Shown: positions 9,638 to 19,153, numbered from the stretch's first letter. The stretch is 64,000 nucleotides of DNA from Levilactobacillus namurensis (GCF_032197885.1 NZ_CP134159.1:2232001-2296000); one strand, 5' to 3'. Notes: generated by a model from the letters alone, not told the origin. Made by a program: numbers and translations.

Positions 9638-10642
9638 ATGAACAAACGAGTTAGTACCTTACTTTCCGCTCTGTTATTAGCCACTACTCTGGGCTGGCAA
9701 CAACCTTTAATGAACGTGGAGGCTGCGACCCACAATAATGCTTCCCAAACCACTAAGAAGGCTGCTAAGAAGCATGCCAAGGCTAAGAAGACGGCTAAAA
9801 AATCCACTAAGGGCAAGACGGTCAAGCAACCGGCTAACGCTTCCAAGCACATCGTTCTGTCAAAGGCCTCTGGTGCCATGAACGTCCGCGACTTAGGGGG
9901 TTACGTAAACAAGAACGGTCAAAAGATCAAGGCTCACCGTTTGATCCGCTCCAACAAGTTATCCGGTCTGACTAAGGCCGACGTGAACAAGTTAACCAAG
10001 ACCTACCACGTCAAGACGGATGTTGATTTACGGACCATCATCGAACAAAAGATGGGTCCCGATGTAAAGATGAAGGGTGTTAAGTTGGTCAAAGCCAACG
10101 TCTTCAAAGGCTTCGGCGCTTACCCTGATTTCACTAAGAAGAACGCCGGCGTAAAGATGATGGAAAAGTCCTACCACAACGCGGTGACCACCGCACAAGG
10201 CCGGAAGGCTTACAAGCAACTCTTCCACCAACTGCTGACTAACCCTAAGAACAAGGCCGTTTTATGGCACTGCAGTGCTGGTAAGGACCGGGCCGGAATG
10301 GGAACTGTCTTAGTTCTCTCCGCTTTGAACTTCGACAAGAAGACCATCCAACAAGACTTCATGAAGTCCAACAAGTACTTGAAGGCGGACATCCAAGCTA
10401 AGCACGCCAAGGCCGTTGCCGTTGCCAAGGACAAGCACTACACCGCAACCCAGACCAAGAACTTCTTAGCCAACACCGACGCGCAAAACACGGTTCGGAT
10501 GGCTTACCTGAACACCTTCTACAAGACCATCAACACCAAGTACGGTTCCATGACCAACTTCTTACACAAGGGTCTGGGCCTCTCCAACCACCAATTACAC
10601 CAACTTCAAACAAACTACTTAACTAACGCTAAGACTAAATAA
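9638..10642 (+). CDS. Secreted tyrosine phosphatase with Lys-rich linker
   Basis: Exported protein of 334 residues of the bacterial Tyr-phosphatase family (Y_phosphatase3 type). A signal peptide spans about 1-30. Residues 39-63 are almost all Lys, Ala and Thr. The NVRDLGGY motif sits near 82-89. The P-loop HCSAGKDR has catalytic Cys212 and Arg218. I start it at the ATG at 9638 with GAGGAGG upstream. A second gene of the same kind follows after its own terminator and start region, and a third lies at 19720. Target (phosphoprotein, phosphoinositide or wall polymer) is unknown; the basic stretch could hold it to anionic wall polymers. Confidence 0.85.
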   Translation: MNKRVSTLLSALLLATTLGWQQPLMNVEAATHNNASQTTKKAAKKHAKAKKTAKKSTKGKTVKQPANASKHIVLSKASGAMNVRDLGGYVNKNGQKIKAHRLIRSNKLSGLTKADVNKLTKTYHVKTDVDLRTIIEQKMGPDVKMKGVKLVKANVFKGFGAYPDFTKKNAGVKMMEKSYHNAVTTAQGRKAYKQLFHQLLTNPKNKAVLWHCSAGKDRAGMGTVLVLSALNFDKKTIQQDFMKSNKYLKADIQAKHAKAVAVAKDKHYTATQTKNFLANTDAQNTVRMAYLNTFYKTINTKYGSMTNFLHKGLGLSNHQLHQLQTNYLTNAKTK

Positions 10643-10663
10643 ATTCGCGTTAGCTGCACCATG

Positions 10664-10709
10664 AACCGCCCGCCCCTGCGCATCTTCAGTGGCGGGCGGT
10701 TATTTTTTT
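10664..10709 (+). terminator. Terminator of phosphatase gene 1
   Basis: AACCGCCCGCC (10664-10674) pairs with GGCGGGCGGTT (10691-10701) and is followed by TATTTTTTT. Confidence 0.9.
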
Positions 10710-10843
10710 GTTGATAAAGTCATTGACGTTTCTAAGCCCTCGCCAACGCCCCCAGTAACCATTTCTTTACCTGATCAACACACTTTCGCGACAATTCCCC
10801 ACTATACTGACCTTGTTTCCAAGTAAGAGGAGGAATAAAGCTC

Positions 10844-11749
10844 ATGACTAATCGTTTGGGAACCATCTTAGCAGCCGCGCTACTCGCGACAACACTGGGA
10901 ACCGCATCATCCCCCGTGATTGGGGTGCAGGCGGCTACCCGGCCACACCTGACCCTCGTTCAGTCCCAGAAAGCGGGGCAGCGAATTGCTCTGCAAAACG
11001 CCTCTAACGTCCGGGATCTAGGGGGGTACGTGAACCGCAAGGGCCAAGCCATCAAGCCCCACCGCTTGATTCGGTCTAACTCGTTAGCCACCCTATCTAA
11101 GTCTGACGAACGTAAGCTGGTCAAGGTCTACCATCTCAAAACCGACGTCGACCTGCGAACTTTAGCTGAACAGAAGACCGCACCCGATAAACGCATCAAG
11201 GGTGTCCGGTACGTCTCCAACCCCGTCTTTCTGAAGTGGGGCAAAGCTTCCGGTGACCTGAGCAACCGGATCAAAGGTGCCGGCGTCAAGAACATGGAGA
11301 CCTTCTACCGTAACGCCGTTCTGGGCAAGCAGGGCCGTAAAGCCTACCGGACCCTCTTTCAGATTCTACTGAAGACTCCCAAGACCCAAGCCGTCCTCTG
11401 GCACTGCAGCGCCGGTAAAGACCGGGCCGGTATCGGCACCATGCTGATTCTCTCCGCTCTGGGGTTCGATAAACGGACCATCCAAAAGGACTACTTGTTA
11501 TCCAACAAGTATCTGGCTAAGGACAACGCCGCCAAGCTCGCTGCGGACAAAAAGGCCGGGTTCAACGCCACCCAGCTAGCCAACGCTAAAGCCCAAAACG
11601 GTGTCCAAGTCGCCTTCTTGAACGCCGCTTACCGGGCTATTGATCAGAAGTACGGCTCCGTGACCAACTACCTGCACAAGGGCTTGGGCCTTTCCAAGCA
11701 AGACCTTACCCGGTTACAGAAAAATTATCTCACGGCCCCTCGCAACTAG
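10844..11749 (+). CDS. Secreted tyrosine phosphatase, second paralogue
   Basis: Paralogue of the preceding gene, 301 residues. It has a signal peptide (about 1-31), NVRDLGGY at 55-62 and the P-loop HCSAGKDR with Cys188 and Arg194. It lacks the long Lys-rich linker of the first copy, having only a short basic stretch after cleavage. The ATG at 10844 follows AGAGGAGG. It has its own upstream region and terminator, so the pair is a tandem duplication rather than an operon. Role outside the cell is inferred from the signal peptide; substrate unknown. Confidence 0.85.
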   Translation: MTNRLGTILAAALLATTLGTASSPVIGVQAATRPHLTLVQSQKAGQRIALQNASNVRDLGGYVNRKGQAIKPHRLIRSNSLATLSKSDERKLVKVYHLKTDVDLRTLAEQKTAPDKRIKGVRYVSNPVFLKWGKASGDLSNRIKGAGVKNMETFYRNAVLGKQGRKAYRTLFQILLKTPKTQAVLWHCSAGKDRAGIGTMLILSALGFDKRTIQKDYLLSNKYLAKDNAAKLAADKKAGFNATQLANAKAQNGVQVAFLNAAYRAIDQKYGSVTNYLHKGLGLSKQDLTRLQKNYLTAPRN

Positions 11750-11770
11750 TGTCTCCCCCTTATAGACACC

Positions 11771-11810
11771 AAATGTCCCGCGTACCAATCACGGTACACG
11801 GGACATTTTT
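11771..11810. terminator. Bidirectional terminator
   Basis: AAATGTCCCG plus CGTACC pairs with GGTACACGGGACATTT around a short loop. It serves the phosphatase gene on plus and the antiporter gene on minus. Confidence 0.85.
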
Positions 11811-11821
11811 GATGGTTTCAT

Positions 11822-13000
11822 TTAAGCCACTGCTTTTTTCGCCGGCAATAGCTGCTTCAACGCTGGTTTCAAGAATAACGGCGCCAGGACCGTCGCCAAG
11901 ATGATCACCAGAATCATGGCTGAGTAGCTGGCATTACTCATCAACCCCGCCTGGTGACCGATTTGAGCGGTGATCAAGCCCATTTCACCCCGGGCAATCA
12001 TCCCCGTACCAATCACGGTACTACTGGTCAGGTTGAAGCCACAGATTCGGGCCCCCAGACCACACCCGACCAACTTGGTCAGGCAGGCCAGGACCGTCAA
12101 GACCACGATCAACCAGAGATTCTCGCCTAAGTGTGCCAGGGTCATATTCAACCCCACGCTAACGAAGAATACCGGAATGAAGACCGCGTTGCCCAACGGC
12201 TCGACGTGATCAGCCAGCGTTTCGCGGTACGGTGTATTGGCCACGGCAATACCGGCAAAGAAGGCGCCAATGGCCCCGCTCAAGCCCACGATATCGGCCA
12301 ACCAGGCCATTCCCAGGCAGATGACCATCGACATGATGGTCACACTGGAGGCCATGACCAGTCGTTCGCTGAGGTGCATCAGGTATGGCGCAATCCATTT
12401 GACCAGCAAATAGGTCCCCCCGAAGAAGGCAACTTGTTCGGCCAGAACCCAGCCCAGTGCCGGATGGCTACCCGCAGTCTCGATTCCCTGACTCGCCAGT
12501 AAACTAATCATCAGGGACAACAGGATAACGCCGATAATATCGTCCGCCACGGCGGCTCCTAAAATCGTCGCCCCTTCACGCGTCTGTAACGCATGGAACT
12601 CCTTGAGCACCGCCACCGAAATCGACACGGACGTGGCCGAGAAGATGACCCCGATGAACAGCGCTTCGATGGGCGTGAAGCCCCACCACCAGGAAACGGC
12701 CCCCATCAGGAGGACCGGAAAAATCACCCCAGAAGTCGCCACCACGATGGCTGGCCGTAGATACTTCATTAATAATTGCAAATTACTCTCTAAGCCGCCC
12801 AGGAACATCAGGACCACGACCCCGATATCGGCGAAGAGGTTTACTAAACTATTCAACTGAACCCAGTTCAACATCGCTGGCCCAATCACGATTCCAATCA
12901 ATAATTCACCGATCACTGCCGGGACACCTAGCCGGTTCGCAAAATTACCGGCTAGCGTGGTCAGCACCAGAATTAAACATAACGTTCCCAAAAATGCCAA
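11822..13000 (-). CDS. CPA2-family Na+/H+ antiporter (NapA-like)
   Basis: Membrane antiporter of 392 residues with about 12-13 hydrophobic helices and no C-terminal TrkA-type domain. The Asp pair Asp153-Asp154 in AAVADDIIG is the ion-binding pair of electrogenic CPA2 exchangers such as NapA. The start is TTG at 13000, preceded by AAAGGAGG with 7 nt spacing. It exchanges Na+ (or K+) for H+ and helps pH and salt homeostasis. It stands alone between terminators; no regulator is adjacent. Ion preference is not visible. Confidence 0.85.
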   Translation of the reverse strand: MAFLGTLCLILVLTTLAGNFANRLGVPAVIGELLIGIVIGPAMLNWVQLNSLVNLFADIGVVVLMFLGGLESNLQLLMKYLRPAIVVATSGVIFPVLLMGAVSWWWGFTPIEALFIGVIFSATSVSISVAVLKEFHALQTREGATILGAAVADDIIGVILLSLMISLLASQGIETAGSHPALGWVLAEQVAFFGGTYLLVKWIAPYLMHLSERLVMASSVTIMSMVICLGMAWLADIVGLSGAIGAFFAGIAVANTPYRETLADHVEPLGNAVFIPVFFVSVGLNMTLAHLGENLWLIVVLTVLACLTKLVGCGLGARICGFNLTSSTVIGTGMIARGEMGLITAQIGHQAGLMSNASYSAMILVIILATVLAPLFLKPALKQLLPAKKAVA

Positions 13001-13091
13001 GGGTCATCCTCCTTTTAGGTTTAATATCCATGATACGCCAATTTGGCGCCCTGCAAAAGGGACGACCGGCGATTCGTTTCGCAACAAAAAA

Positions 13092-13119
13092 CACCAGCAC
13101 AACGACTGTCATGCTGGTG
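13092..13119 (-). terminator. Terminator of the nucleoside hydrolase gene
   Basis: CACCAGCA (13092-13099) pairs with TGCTGGTG (13112-13119). On the minus strand the hairpin runs into a GTTTTTTG tract. Confidence 0.8.
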
Positions 13120-13127
13120 CATCTCTA

Positions 13128-14075
13128 TTAAGGCTTAGTCTGGTAGGTGGCTGCTTGGGCCAGGCGGTCCACTTGGTCGAAGAAGGCCTCCCGATGAGCG
13201 CGGGTCACCAACTGCACTGGCCGGCCCGCCGGATTCAGATAGGTCCGACCGGCGCCCTTGCCCTTAGTGATGACCCGACTGGTAACGGTCTGCGTGTCGA
13301 CCAGTTCGGGGAACTGACTGGAGACCGCCGTCAAGACGTCCCAGAGGTAATACGTTGAATTGGCTTCGTAGGAAAGAACCAACGCGTAGCCCTGACCAAT
13401 CAGGTCTACGGCCGGATACCCCACCATCTGGGCCCAGTGGTACCGCAGCTCGTCGGTTAGGGGCAACTCGTCGGTGCTCTCCAGGCCCACCATCTGAATT
13501 GGAATCTGGGAATCCCAGACCGTCTGGACAGCTTGAGGGTCCCAATACGCGTTCCATTCGGCCGTCCCATCCACGCCGGGTTCGTTGACGTTCCCTTGAT
13601 GATTCATGGTCCCGCCCATCCAGTATAACCGCTCAATCTTAGGAGCGATGTCCGGTGCCAGGGTTAACGCCCGGGCCAAGTCCGTCAACGGGCCCGTCAT
13701 GACCACCGTGGTTGGTCCATCCGCCTGACGGATCTTAGTGACCATGTCCTGATGGGCTGGAACGGAAGCTAGGGGCGTCTGGATCTCATCCCACCGGTTC
13801 AGCAACGGCATCGCGTTGTAGGAATACGAGATCAGTCGCCACTCCTTAGGAAATTGGTGCACCGGACGAGAATCCGAGGCCGCCACACTTAAAGTGTGCC
13901 CCTGTGAATTAAAGTGGTCGATAATTTTCCGCGACGCTTCGACCGCGGGGTCCAAGTAGCCGTCGGCATCCACGACACCCACCCCTAGCAGGTTGATGTC
14001 CGGCACTTGCAGCAACAATAACAGGGATACCAAATCATCGACATTTCCATCATGGTCAAAATAGACGTTTTTCAA
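13128..14075 (-). CDS. Nucleoside hydrolase (IunH/Rih family)
   Basis: Cytoplasmic nucleoside hydrolase of 315 residues that splits ribonucleosides into ribose and base. The N-terminal calcium-binding cluster reads DHDGNVDD (residues 7-14), a variant of the usual DTDPGxDD. Further family blocks are VMTGPLTDLARAL and AEWNAYWDPQA. The last Asp ligand is probably in YLWDVL. The start is TTG at 14075 with GGAGGG 6 nt upstream. The gene is alone with its own terminator. Base preference cannot be told. Confidence 0.85.
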   Translation of the reverse strand: MKNVYFDHDGNVDDLVSLLLLLQVPDINLLGVGVVDADGYLDPAVEASRKIIDHFNSQGHTLSVAASDSRPVHQFPKEWRLISYSYNAMPLLNRWDEIQTPLASVPAHQDMVTKIRQADGPTTVVMTGPLTDLARALTLAPDIAPKIERLYWMGGTMNHQGNVNEPGVDGTAEWNAYWDPQAVQTVWDSQIPIQMVGLESTDELPLTDELRYHWAQMVGYPAVDLIGQGYALVLSYEANSTYYLWDVLTAVSSQFPELVDTQTVTSRVITKGKGAGRTYLNPAGRPVQLVTRAHREAFFDQVDRLAQAATYQTKP

Positions 14076-14256
14076 AACGAACCCTCCAGTGATTTCTTAC
14101 TAGTTTACGGAAAATCCACTTCCGAGTAAAGACTATTTTTCGCCTATTTCGACATAAACTGTTTTACGGAATTAAAGTAAGGTGATTGTCTATGCAGAAC
14201 CCGAACTTATCCACTTATCATTCGGATTTAAATCGTTTAACGTTAAGCACACAAAA

Positions 14257-14284
14257 AAAGCGTGGACACCACCATCCACGCTTT
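14257..14284 (-). terminator. Terminator of the disulfide reductase gene
   Basis: AAAGCGTGGA pairs with TCCACGCTTT; on minus the stem is followed by a run of seven T. Confidence 0.88.
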
Positions 14285-14295
14285 CACTCATCAGG

Positions 14296-15630
14296 TTAAT
14301 TAAAATAGGTCAAATCAGATGCTAAGGTTGGATACGCCATAATCGCATGGTTGATGTCCACTGAACTGAGCCGCTGTTGGATTACGAAGTCCAGGTAATT
14401 AATCACCTGTTCCGCCTCCATGCTCAGCGCAGCCGCACCCACGATGCGTCCACTGGCCTTTTCAATCACAACTTTGATGCGGGCATGCGGATCGTTCACC
14501 CGTTGGTAGCTGTACCAATGGGTGAGATCCAAATCGTTGACCCGGTACTGGTCCGGATCAGCGACGGCTTGGGCGGGCGTCACACCGAGTTGTGCCAGCT
14601 GCGTCTTCCCGTAAACGACTGACGGAATCACGGGATAACTAATGGCTGGCGCGTCCGGCGTGGTCAACGCCGTGGTCAGGTACTGCCCTTCATACCCGGC
14701 CACGGGGGTCAACTTGGGCTGTGGCCGGTCGACCACATCACCCAAGGCGAAGATGTGCGGATTGGTGGTCTGCAAATGGTCGTTAACCGTGATACCGTGC
14801 TTGGTCGTCGCCACGTGCACTTGCTCCAGACCTAGGTCCGCAACCACCGGAACCCGTCCGGCCGTCGCGAAGACCAAGTCCGTGGTCCACTGGTCGCCAT
14901 CGGCCGTGGTGACCCGGTACTGGTCACCTGCCGGCTCGACTTGGGTGATGTCGGTTCCCAGCCGTACATCGATCCCCTGCTTGGTCAGCTGCGCCAATAA
15001 ATCCGTAACTAGGTCACCATCGAACGCCCGGAGGGGCCGGTCACTGTGGTGGACCAAGTGGACCTGGCTACCCGCGGCCCGCGCAATGTTGGCGAACTCA
15101 ACACCCACAAAACCGGCTCCCATTAAGGTAATGTCGGCTGGCAGATTGTCGAGGTCTAAGAAGTCATTACTGGTCTGTAACCATTCTTGCCCCGCAATCT
15201 GCGGCACCCGAGGCGCTTGACCGGTCGCAATGATCACGTTGGTCGCGTTCAACTGTTCCGTGCCGACCTGAACACTGCCATCCGCGTTGAAGTGTGCCAT
15301 CCCGTGGAATGTCGCGATACCGGCCGCTTTAAGACCGGACAGCGTTCCTCCGGGAATGCCCTGCGTGTAAGCTCGCTTCTTAGCCATCAAGGCCCGCCAA
15401 TTAATCTCCAGCGTGCCGTTCAAGCCAAAGCCCTGCAAGGCTTCACTCCGGCCCTGCGTTTCGACCGGCGCCATCAGGATCTTCTTGGGATCACACCCCC
15501 GGTTAGGACAAGTTCCACCCCAGAGGTCCTTCTCAACGACCGCTACTTGTTGACCCTTAGCGTGTAACCCGTACGCTGCTGCTAAACCACCGGGGCCGCC
15601 CCCGAGAATGACCGTATCAAATTGCTGCAT
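14296..15630 (-). CDS. Class I flavoprotein disulfide reductase
   Basis: FAD- and NAD(P)H-dependent reductase of 444 residues, with the fold of glutathione reductase, dihydrolipoamide dehydrogenase and MerA. FAD-binding GGGPGG is at 10-15 and the redox pair Cys41/Cys46 in GGTCPNRGC. The second nucleotide-binding motif is GAGFVGVEFA (about 172-181) and GDV near 299 closes the FAD site. At the C-terminus the usual HPTxSEE reads YPTLASDL, so the His-Glu dyad is replaced. I start it at the ATG at 15630, with AAAGGG 9 nt upstream. Glutathione, another thiol or a metal could be the substrate. Confidence 0.8.
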   Translation of the reverse strand: MQQFDTVILGGGPGGLAAAYGLHAKGQQVAVVEKDLWGGTCPNRGCDPKKILMAPVETQGRSEALQGFGLNGTLEINWRALMAKKRAYTQGIPGGTLSGLKAAGIATFHGMAHFNADGSVQVGTEQLNATNVIIATGQAPRVPQIAGQEWLQTSNDFLDLDNLPADITLMGAGFVGVEFANIARAAGSQVHLVHHSDRPLRAFDGDLVTDLLAQLTKQGIDVRLGTDITQVEPAGDQYRVTTADGDQWTTDLVFATAGRVPVVADLGLEQVHVATTKHGITVNDHLQTTNPHIFALGDVVDRPQPKLTPVAGYEGQYLTTALTTPDAPAISYPVIPSVVYGKTQLAQLGVTPAQAVADPDQYRVNDLDLTHWYSYQRVNDPHARIKVVIEKASGRIVGAAALSMEAEQVINYLDFVIQQRLSSVDINHAIMAYPTLASDLTYFN

Positions 15631-15689
15631 GCCCGAACACCCTTTCAAAGTCTGTCTAACGTTAAGTGTAGCACGTCACCGCAAAATTT

Positions 15690-16955
15690 CTAAGAAATTG
15701 GTTTCGACGGCTGAACGCTAGTCACCGGATACGGTCGGTGACTAAAGTACCCCGCCAGACCAATCAAGAGGGCACCCGTGATCAAGAAAAGAAGGCTCCC
15801 GGCCACGTGTTGGAACAGCCAACTATAAAGCAACGTCCCCAGGGGCATGGCTAAGGCACTTAAGGTGGTCAACGTCCCACTGACCCGGCCCATCACCTGG
15901 GTCGGTACCGTGCTCTGCATGTAGACCCCCATGGGCGTGTTGATCCAGGCCAAAAAGACACCCGTGATGATGCCCAAAACCATTAATCCCAACGTTATCG
16001 TATTCGGCCCTAGTTTAGCGCCCAAGAGACTTCCAATTCCCAGATAGCTGAGGCCAAATCCACAGACCAGCCGGAGAATGGCTTGAATCAGATTACGAAA
16101 GTTCGCCAACTTTAAAAGCATCAGACTCCCCACCAGCATCCCTAAAGCGAAGCTACTGCTGACCCACCCCAGTCGCACGTTGCCCAGCTTCAAGACCTGC
16201 ACCATCATATACGATAACCCCACGTTAACCGCGCTAAACAGTAAATTGATCCAAACACTCAGTTGGACAATAAACCAAAGTACGGCGTGGTCGTGGATGT
16301 AGGTCAAACCCACTTTAAACGCCGCCAATTGGGAATCCGAGTTCCCCATTGCGGAACTCTTGGGTAGCGGGTAAAAGTGCATAGTCATCGCGATACCCAA
16401 AACCACTGCCTGACCGGCCAGTTCCAGTACCAGAATGCCCCGGAACCCAATCCCCGCATAGAGGAGCGCGGCCAACAGCGGCGAGCCTAACTGAACGGCC
16501 GAACTCGCCGCCTGTTCAATCGTCGCTAAGGGTTTCAGGTGTGTATCGTTGACCAATTCGTGGACCGAAGCCGTATACGTGGTGCCGACCACCTTATCGT
16601 TAATCCCGAAAATGGCCACGATCATCATCGAGACCAGCAAGCGGTCCGACACCCGAAAGACCAGCCAACTATACCCAGCCAGCGCCACTAATGTGATTGC
16701 TTTACTGATGAGAATCAACGACTTATGGTCGTGGCGGTCGACTAAGTTACTGATGGGGACCACGAACAAGATGCCGACGATGGGATAAATCACCGCCTCC
16801 AGTCCAAAACTGATAGCGGAGTGCGTCGTGTGCAGTAACATTAAACTCAACGCAAAGCTGAAGGTGTCACCGCTTAGGCTACTGATGATGTCGCTACTGG
16901 CCGCCTTATAAATTTGGACAAGTGATTGACGATTCGAAATCTGATTTGTTACCAT
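15690..16955 (-). CDS. MFS efflux transporter
   Basis: Membrane protein of 421 residues with about 12 hydrophobic segments, closest in pattern to the MFS_3 drug exporters (macrolide-efflux type). The start is the ATG at 16955 with AAGAGGGG upstream. It diverges from an Rgg-family regulator 133 bp away, a layout common for an exporter controlled by its neighbour. Substrate unknown; export of a peptide or drug is inferred from the family only. Confidence 0.75.
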   Translation of the reverse strand: MVTNQISNRQSLVQIYKAASSDIISSLSGDTFSFALSLMLLHTTHSAISFGLEAVIYPIVGILFVVPISNLVDRHDHKSLILISKAITLVALAGYSWLVFRVSDRLLVSMMIVAIFGINDKVVGTTYTASVHELVNDTHLKPLATIEQAASSAVQLGSPLLAALLYAGIGFRGILVLELAGQAVVLGIAMTMHFYPLPKSSAMGNSDSQLAAFKVGLTYIHDHAVLWFIVQLSVWINLLFSAVNVGLSYMMVQVLKLGNVRLGWVSSSFALGMLVGSLMLLKLANFRNLIQAILRLVCGFGLSYLGIGSLLGAKLGPNTITLGLMVLGIITGVFLAWINTPMGVYMQSTVPTQVMGRVSGTLTTLSALAMPLGTLLYSWLFQHVAGSLLFLITGALLIGLAGYFSHRPYPVTSVQPSKPIS

Positions 16956-17041
16956 AATCCCAGCCCCTCTTTCTCATGATAATCTCATGTTTTAACTTAA
17001 TTATCATTGTAAAGGGGATTCGCGCGTCATTATCCTTGATT

Positions 17042-17060
17042 TTGGGGCTTATTTGCCCCA
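17042..17060. repeat. GGGGC/GCCCC palindrome before the Rgg gene
   Basis: GGGGCTTATTTGCCCC lies in the divergent region between the MFS and Rgg genes, about 30 bp before the Rgg start. It could be an operator. It has no T-tract, so a terminator is unlikely. Confidence 0.4.
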
Positions 17061-17088
17061 TTCTAGGGCTTGAAAGGACTGGTCACTT

Positions 17089-17997
17089 GTGCATACCTTG
17101 GGCGCCACCCTCAAGCAACTCCGGCTAGATAGCCACTTAACTCAGAGCGAGCTCTACGGCGGCATCGTTTCTCGGTCCTTCGCGGGACGTTTGGAACGGG
17201 GCGAACACGACATCGCCGTTGAGAAGTTTTTCCAGATTTTAAACCGGTTACACGTCACCGCCGATGAATTTCGTTTCGTTCAACAAGATTACCAACCAAC
17301 TGCGGCTACCCTGCTTAAGAGCCGAACGCATCTGGCCTACGAACAGGAAAACTTCCCTTGGTTGCACCACTTAGAACAGCGGTACCACCACAGCCTCGAC
17401 CCCCAGCAGCAGGAGTTGGCCACGGTTGCCGACATCCTCCTGAAGTCCTTTGGAAGCGCTAACTGGCAGATTACCCCCGCCATGGAACAACTCTGGCAAC
17501 GCATGACCGACGCCCCCACCTGGCACCTCTATGACCTGGATATCGCCAACGCGTGGTTGTCAATTACCTATCAAAAGCATGATAACGCAACGTTACTGGC
17601 TGGAATCACCAAGATGCACGCGAGCTCCCAACGGTACCTGCAGGCGCAAGCTGACCCCTTCCACGTCACCGACACGCGCGCATCCTTCGACCTAGTGGCC
17701 CTTCAGATTCTCTTTTGGAACCACCAATACACCGAAGCACGGGCGTTTCGCCAGCAACTCCTGCCCGAAAACCAGCCTAACCTCGGAACGGACGGGGCCC
17801 TGACGATTCAAATCTGCCTGTGCCTATGGGAGTGGCTTTTCGGCGACCAGCACGCCGGTGACTTGCGGGCCGACCGTTTGATGGCAATCTCCTGGATTCC
17901 GGCGGCAGCGAATATCCACTCGTTACTGGCCAGTTACCAAGAGCACGCCCGGCACTTCCGCGAAAAGCACCCGGAGTGGCAGCCCCCACGTCCTTAA
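17089..17997 (+). CDS. Rgg/GadR/MutR-family regulator
   Basis: Transcription factor of 302 residues. The XRE-type helix-turn-helix is N-terminal (about 5-62, with SRSFAGRLERGEH, the Rgg signature). A helical C-terminal domain follows, of the type that binds short peptides in known Rgg proteins. The start is GTG at 17089 after GAAAGGA. It diverges from an MFS exporter and is followed 34 bp later by the DUF3290-DUF421-Nudix genes, so it may control either or be co-transcribed with the latter. No short hydrophobic peptide gene is evident beside it. Confidence 0.82.
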   Translation: MHTLGATLKQLRLDSHLTQSELYGGIVSRSFAGRLERGEHDIAVEKFFQILNRLHVTADEFRFVQQDYQPTAATLLKSRTHLAYEQENFPWLHHLEQRYHHSLDPQQQELATVADILLKSFGSANWQITPAMEQLWQRMTDAPTWHLYDLDIANAWLSITYQKHDNATLLAGITKMHASSQRYLQAQADPFHVTDTRASFDLVALQILFWNHQYTEARAFRQQLLPENQPNLGTDGALTIQICLCLWEWLFGDQHAGDLRADRLMAISWIPAAANIHSLLASYQEHARHFREKHPEWQPPRP

Positions 17998-18031
17998 TTC
18001 CCAATTGTTTAACTTTAGAAAGGATGTTTAG

Positions 18032-18481
18032 ATGACCTTCTATACTTATGGTTACCTGACCACACGCCACCAAACCTGGCAGTACGCCCGCTTGATCTTA
18101 ATCATCGTCCTACTGGCCCTGTTCATCTGGCTGTTCGTCTACTACTTGCGCCACCGGTGGAACGTGAAATATAAAGACTTGAGTATCATCACCGGGACCG
18201 TGATTCTGCTGGTCTTAGGGCTACAACTTAACGGCCTGGCCAACTTGCACGCTAGCGTTGTCCAGAACGGGGCGATTACCGACACCGTTAAAACGGTTGC
18301 GAAACAGCTAAAGGTTAAGCCCCAACAAGTTTGCGTCAATGCCACAACCACCACGGATGGTCTTCTGTTCAAGACACCCAAGGGCTATTACCGCGCCGCC
18401 TATAATTCAGACGGCTCCGCCTTCGTCTTAGAAAAGCTGTCCTTATATCACCCACAAGTCACCATTCAAAAGGAGCGATAG
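18032..18481 (+). CDS. DUF3290 membrane protein
   Basis: Protein of 149 residues with two hydrophobic helices (about 20-42 and 50-70) and an extracytoplasmic or cytosolic tail. The pattern and the following DUF421 gene match the DUF3290 family of lactic acid bacteria. The ATG has AAAGGATG upstream. The stop is 6 bp before the DUF421 gene, so the two are co-translated. Function is not established; linkage suggests a membrane complex with the DUF421 protein. Confidence 0.8.
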   Translation: MTFYTYGYLTTRHQTWQYARLILIIVLLALFIWLFVYYLRHRWNVKYKDLSIITGTVILLVLGLQLNGLANLHASVVQNGAITDTVKTVAKQLKVKPQQVCVNATTTTDGLLFKTPKGYYRAAYNSDGSAFVLEKLSLYHPQVTIQKER

Positions 18482-18487
18482 CCGCCT

Positions 18488-19126
18488 ATGTTTACTTATT
18501 CAGATGTTGTGTTGAAGCTGCTCATCGGCTTCATTTTTATGACGTTACTCATTAATTTTACGGGTAAAGGAAACCTGGCGCCGACTTCGGCGATCGACCA
18601 AGTCCAGAACTACGTTTTAGGGGGCATTATCGGTGGGGTCATCTACAACTCCTCAATCACCCTGATCCAGTTCGTGATTGTGCTCCTTATCTGGTCGCTG
18701 TTAATCCTGATCATGCGCTACCTCAAGATTCACGTCCGAATCGTGGGTAAATTCATCGATGGTGGGCCCATTACCATCGTGCGTGATGGCCGCCTCCTAG
18801 TCCATAATTGTCTCAAGGCCAACCTCTCCGCCAAAGAAGTGGACTTCAAGCTGCGGAGTGCCGGCGTCTACCGGATTGAAGACGTTAAACGGGCAATCGT
18901 TGAACAAAACGGCAGTCTGACAATCCTCCGTCAGGGCGATGGCTCCATTCGCTACCCCCTGATTGTCGACGGCCAAATCGACTTTGACGTGCTCGAGCTG
19001 ACTAACCACGATGAAGCCTGGCTGGAAGATCAGCTGACCCAACACGGCATCACCAACATTCGGGATGTCTACATGGCCAAGTATGAGAATCATGAATTCA
19101 AGGTCACCCGGTACGACCGCAGTTAA
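18488..19126 (+). CDS. DUF421 (YetF-like) membrane protein
   Basis: Protein of 212 residues with three hydrophobic helices (about 8-25, 36-55, 60-78) and a soluble C-terminal YetF domain (about 90-200). GKFIDGGPITIVRDGRL is typical of the family. AAGGAG precedes the ATG, inside the end of DUF3290. Homologues form a conserved pair with DUF3290. Biochemical role is unknown. Confidence 0.82.
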   Translation: MFTYSDVVLKLLIGFIFMTLLINFTGKGNLAPTSAIDQVQNYVLGGIIGGVIYNSSITLIQFVIVLLIWSLLILIMRYLKIHVRIVGKFIDGGPITIVRDGRLLVHNCLKANLSAKEVDFKLRSAGVYRIEDVKRAIVEQNGSLTILRQGDGSIRYPLIVDGQIDFDVLELTNHDEAWLEDQLTQHGITNIRDVYMAKYENHEFKVTRYDRS

Positions 19127-19153
19127 CCCTGACCAGAAAGGAGATCTTGCACC

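Noticed and set aside
12131..13358. Long open frames opposite the antiporter and nucleoside hydrolase genes
   Set aside because: Shadow frames of GC-richer genes; no motif or ribosome site.
14237..15669. TAACGTTAAG on both sides of the disulfide reductase gene
   Set aside because: A short self-complementary word in AT-rich gaps; two copies are not enough for an operator or repeat call.
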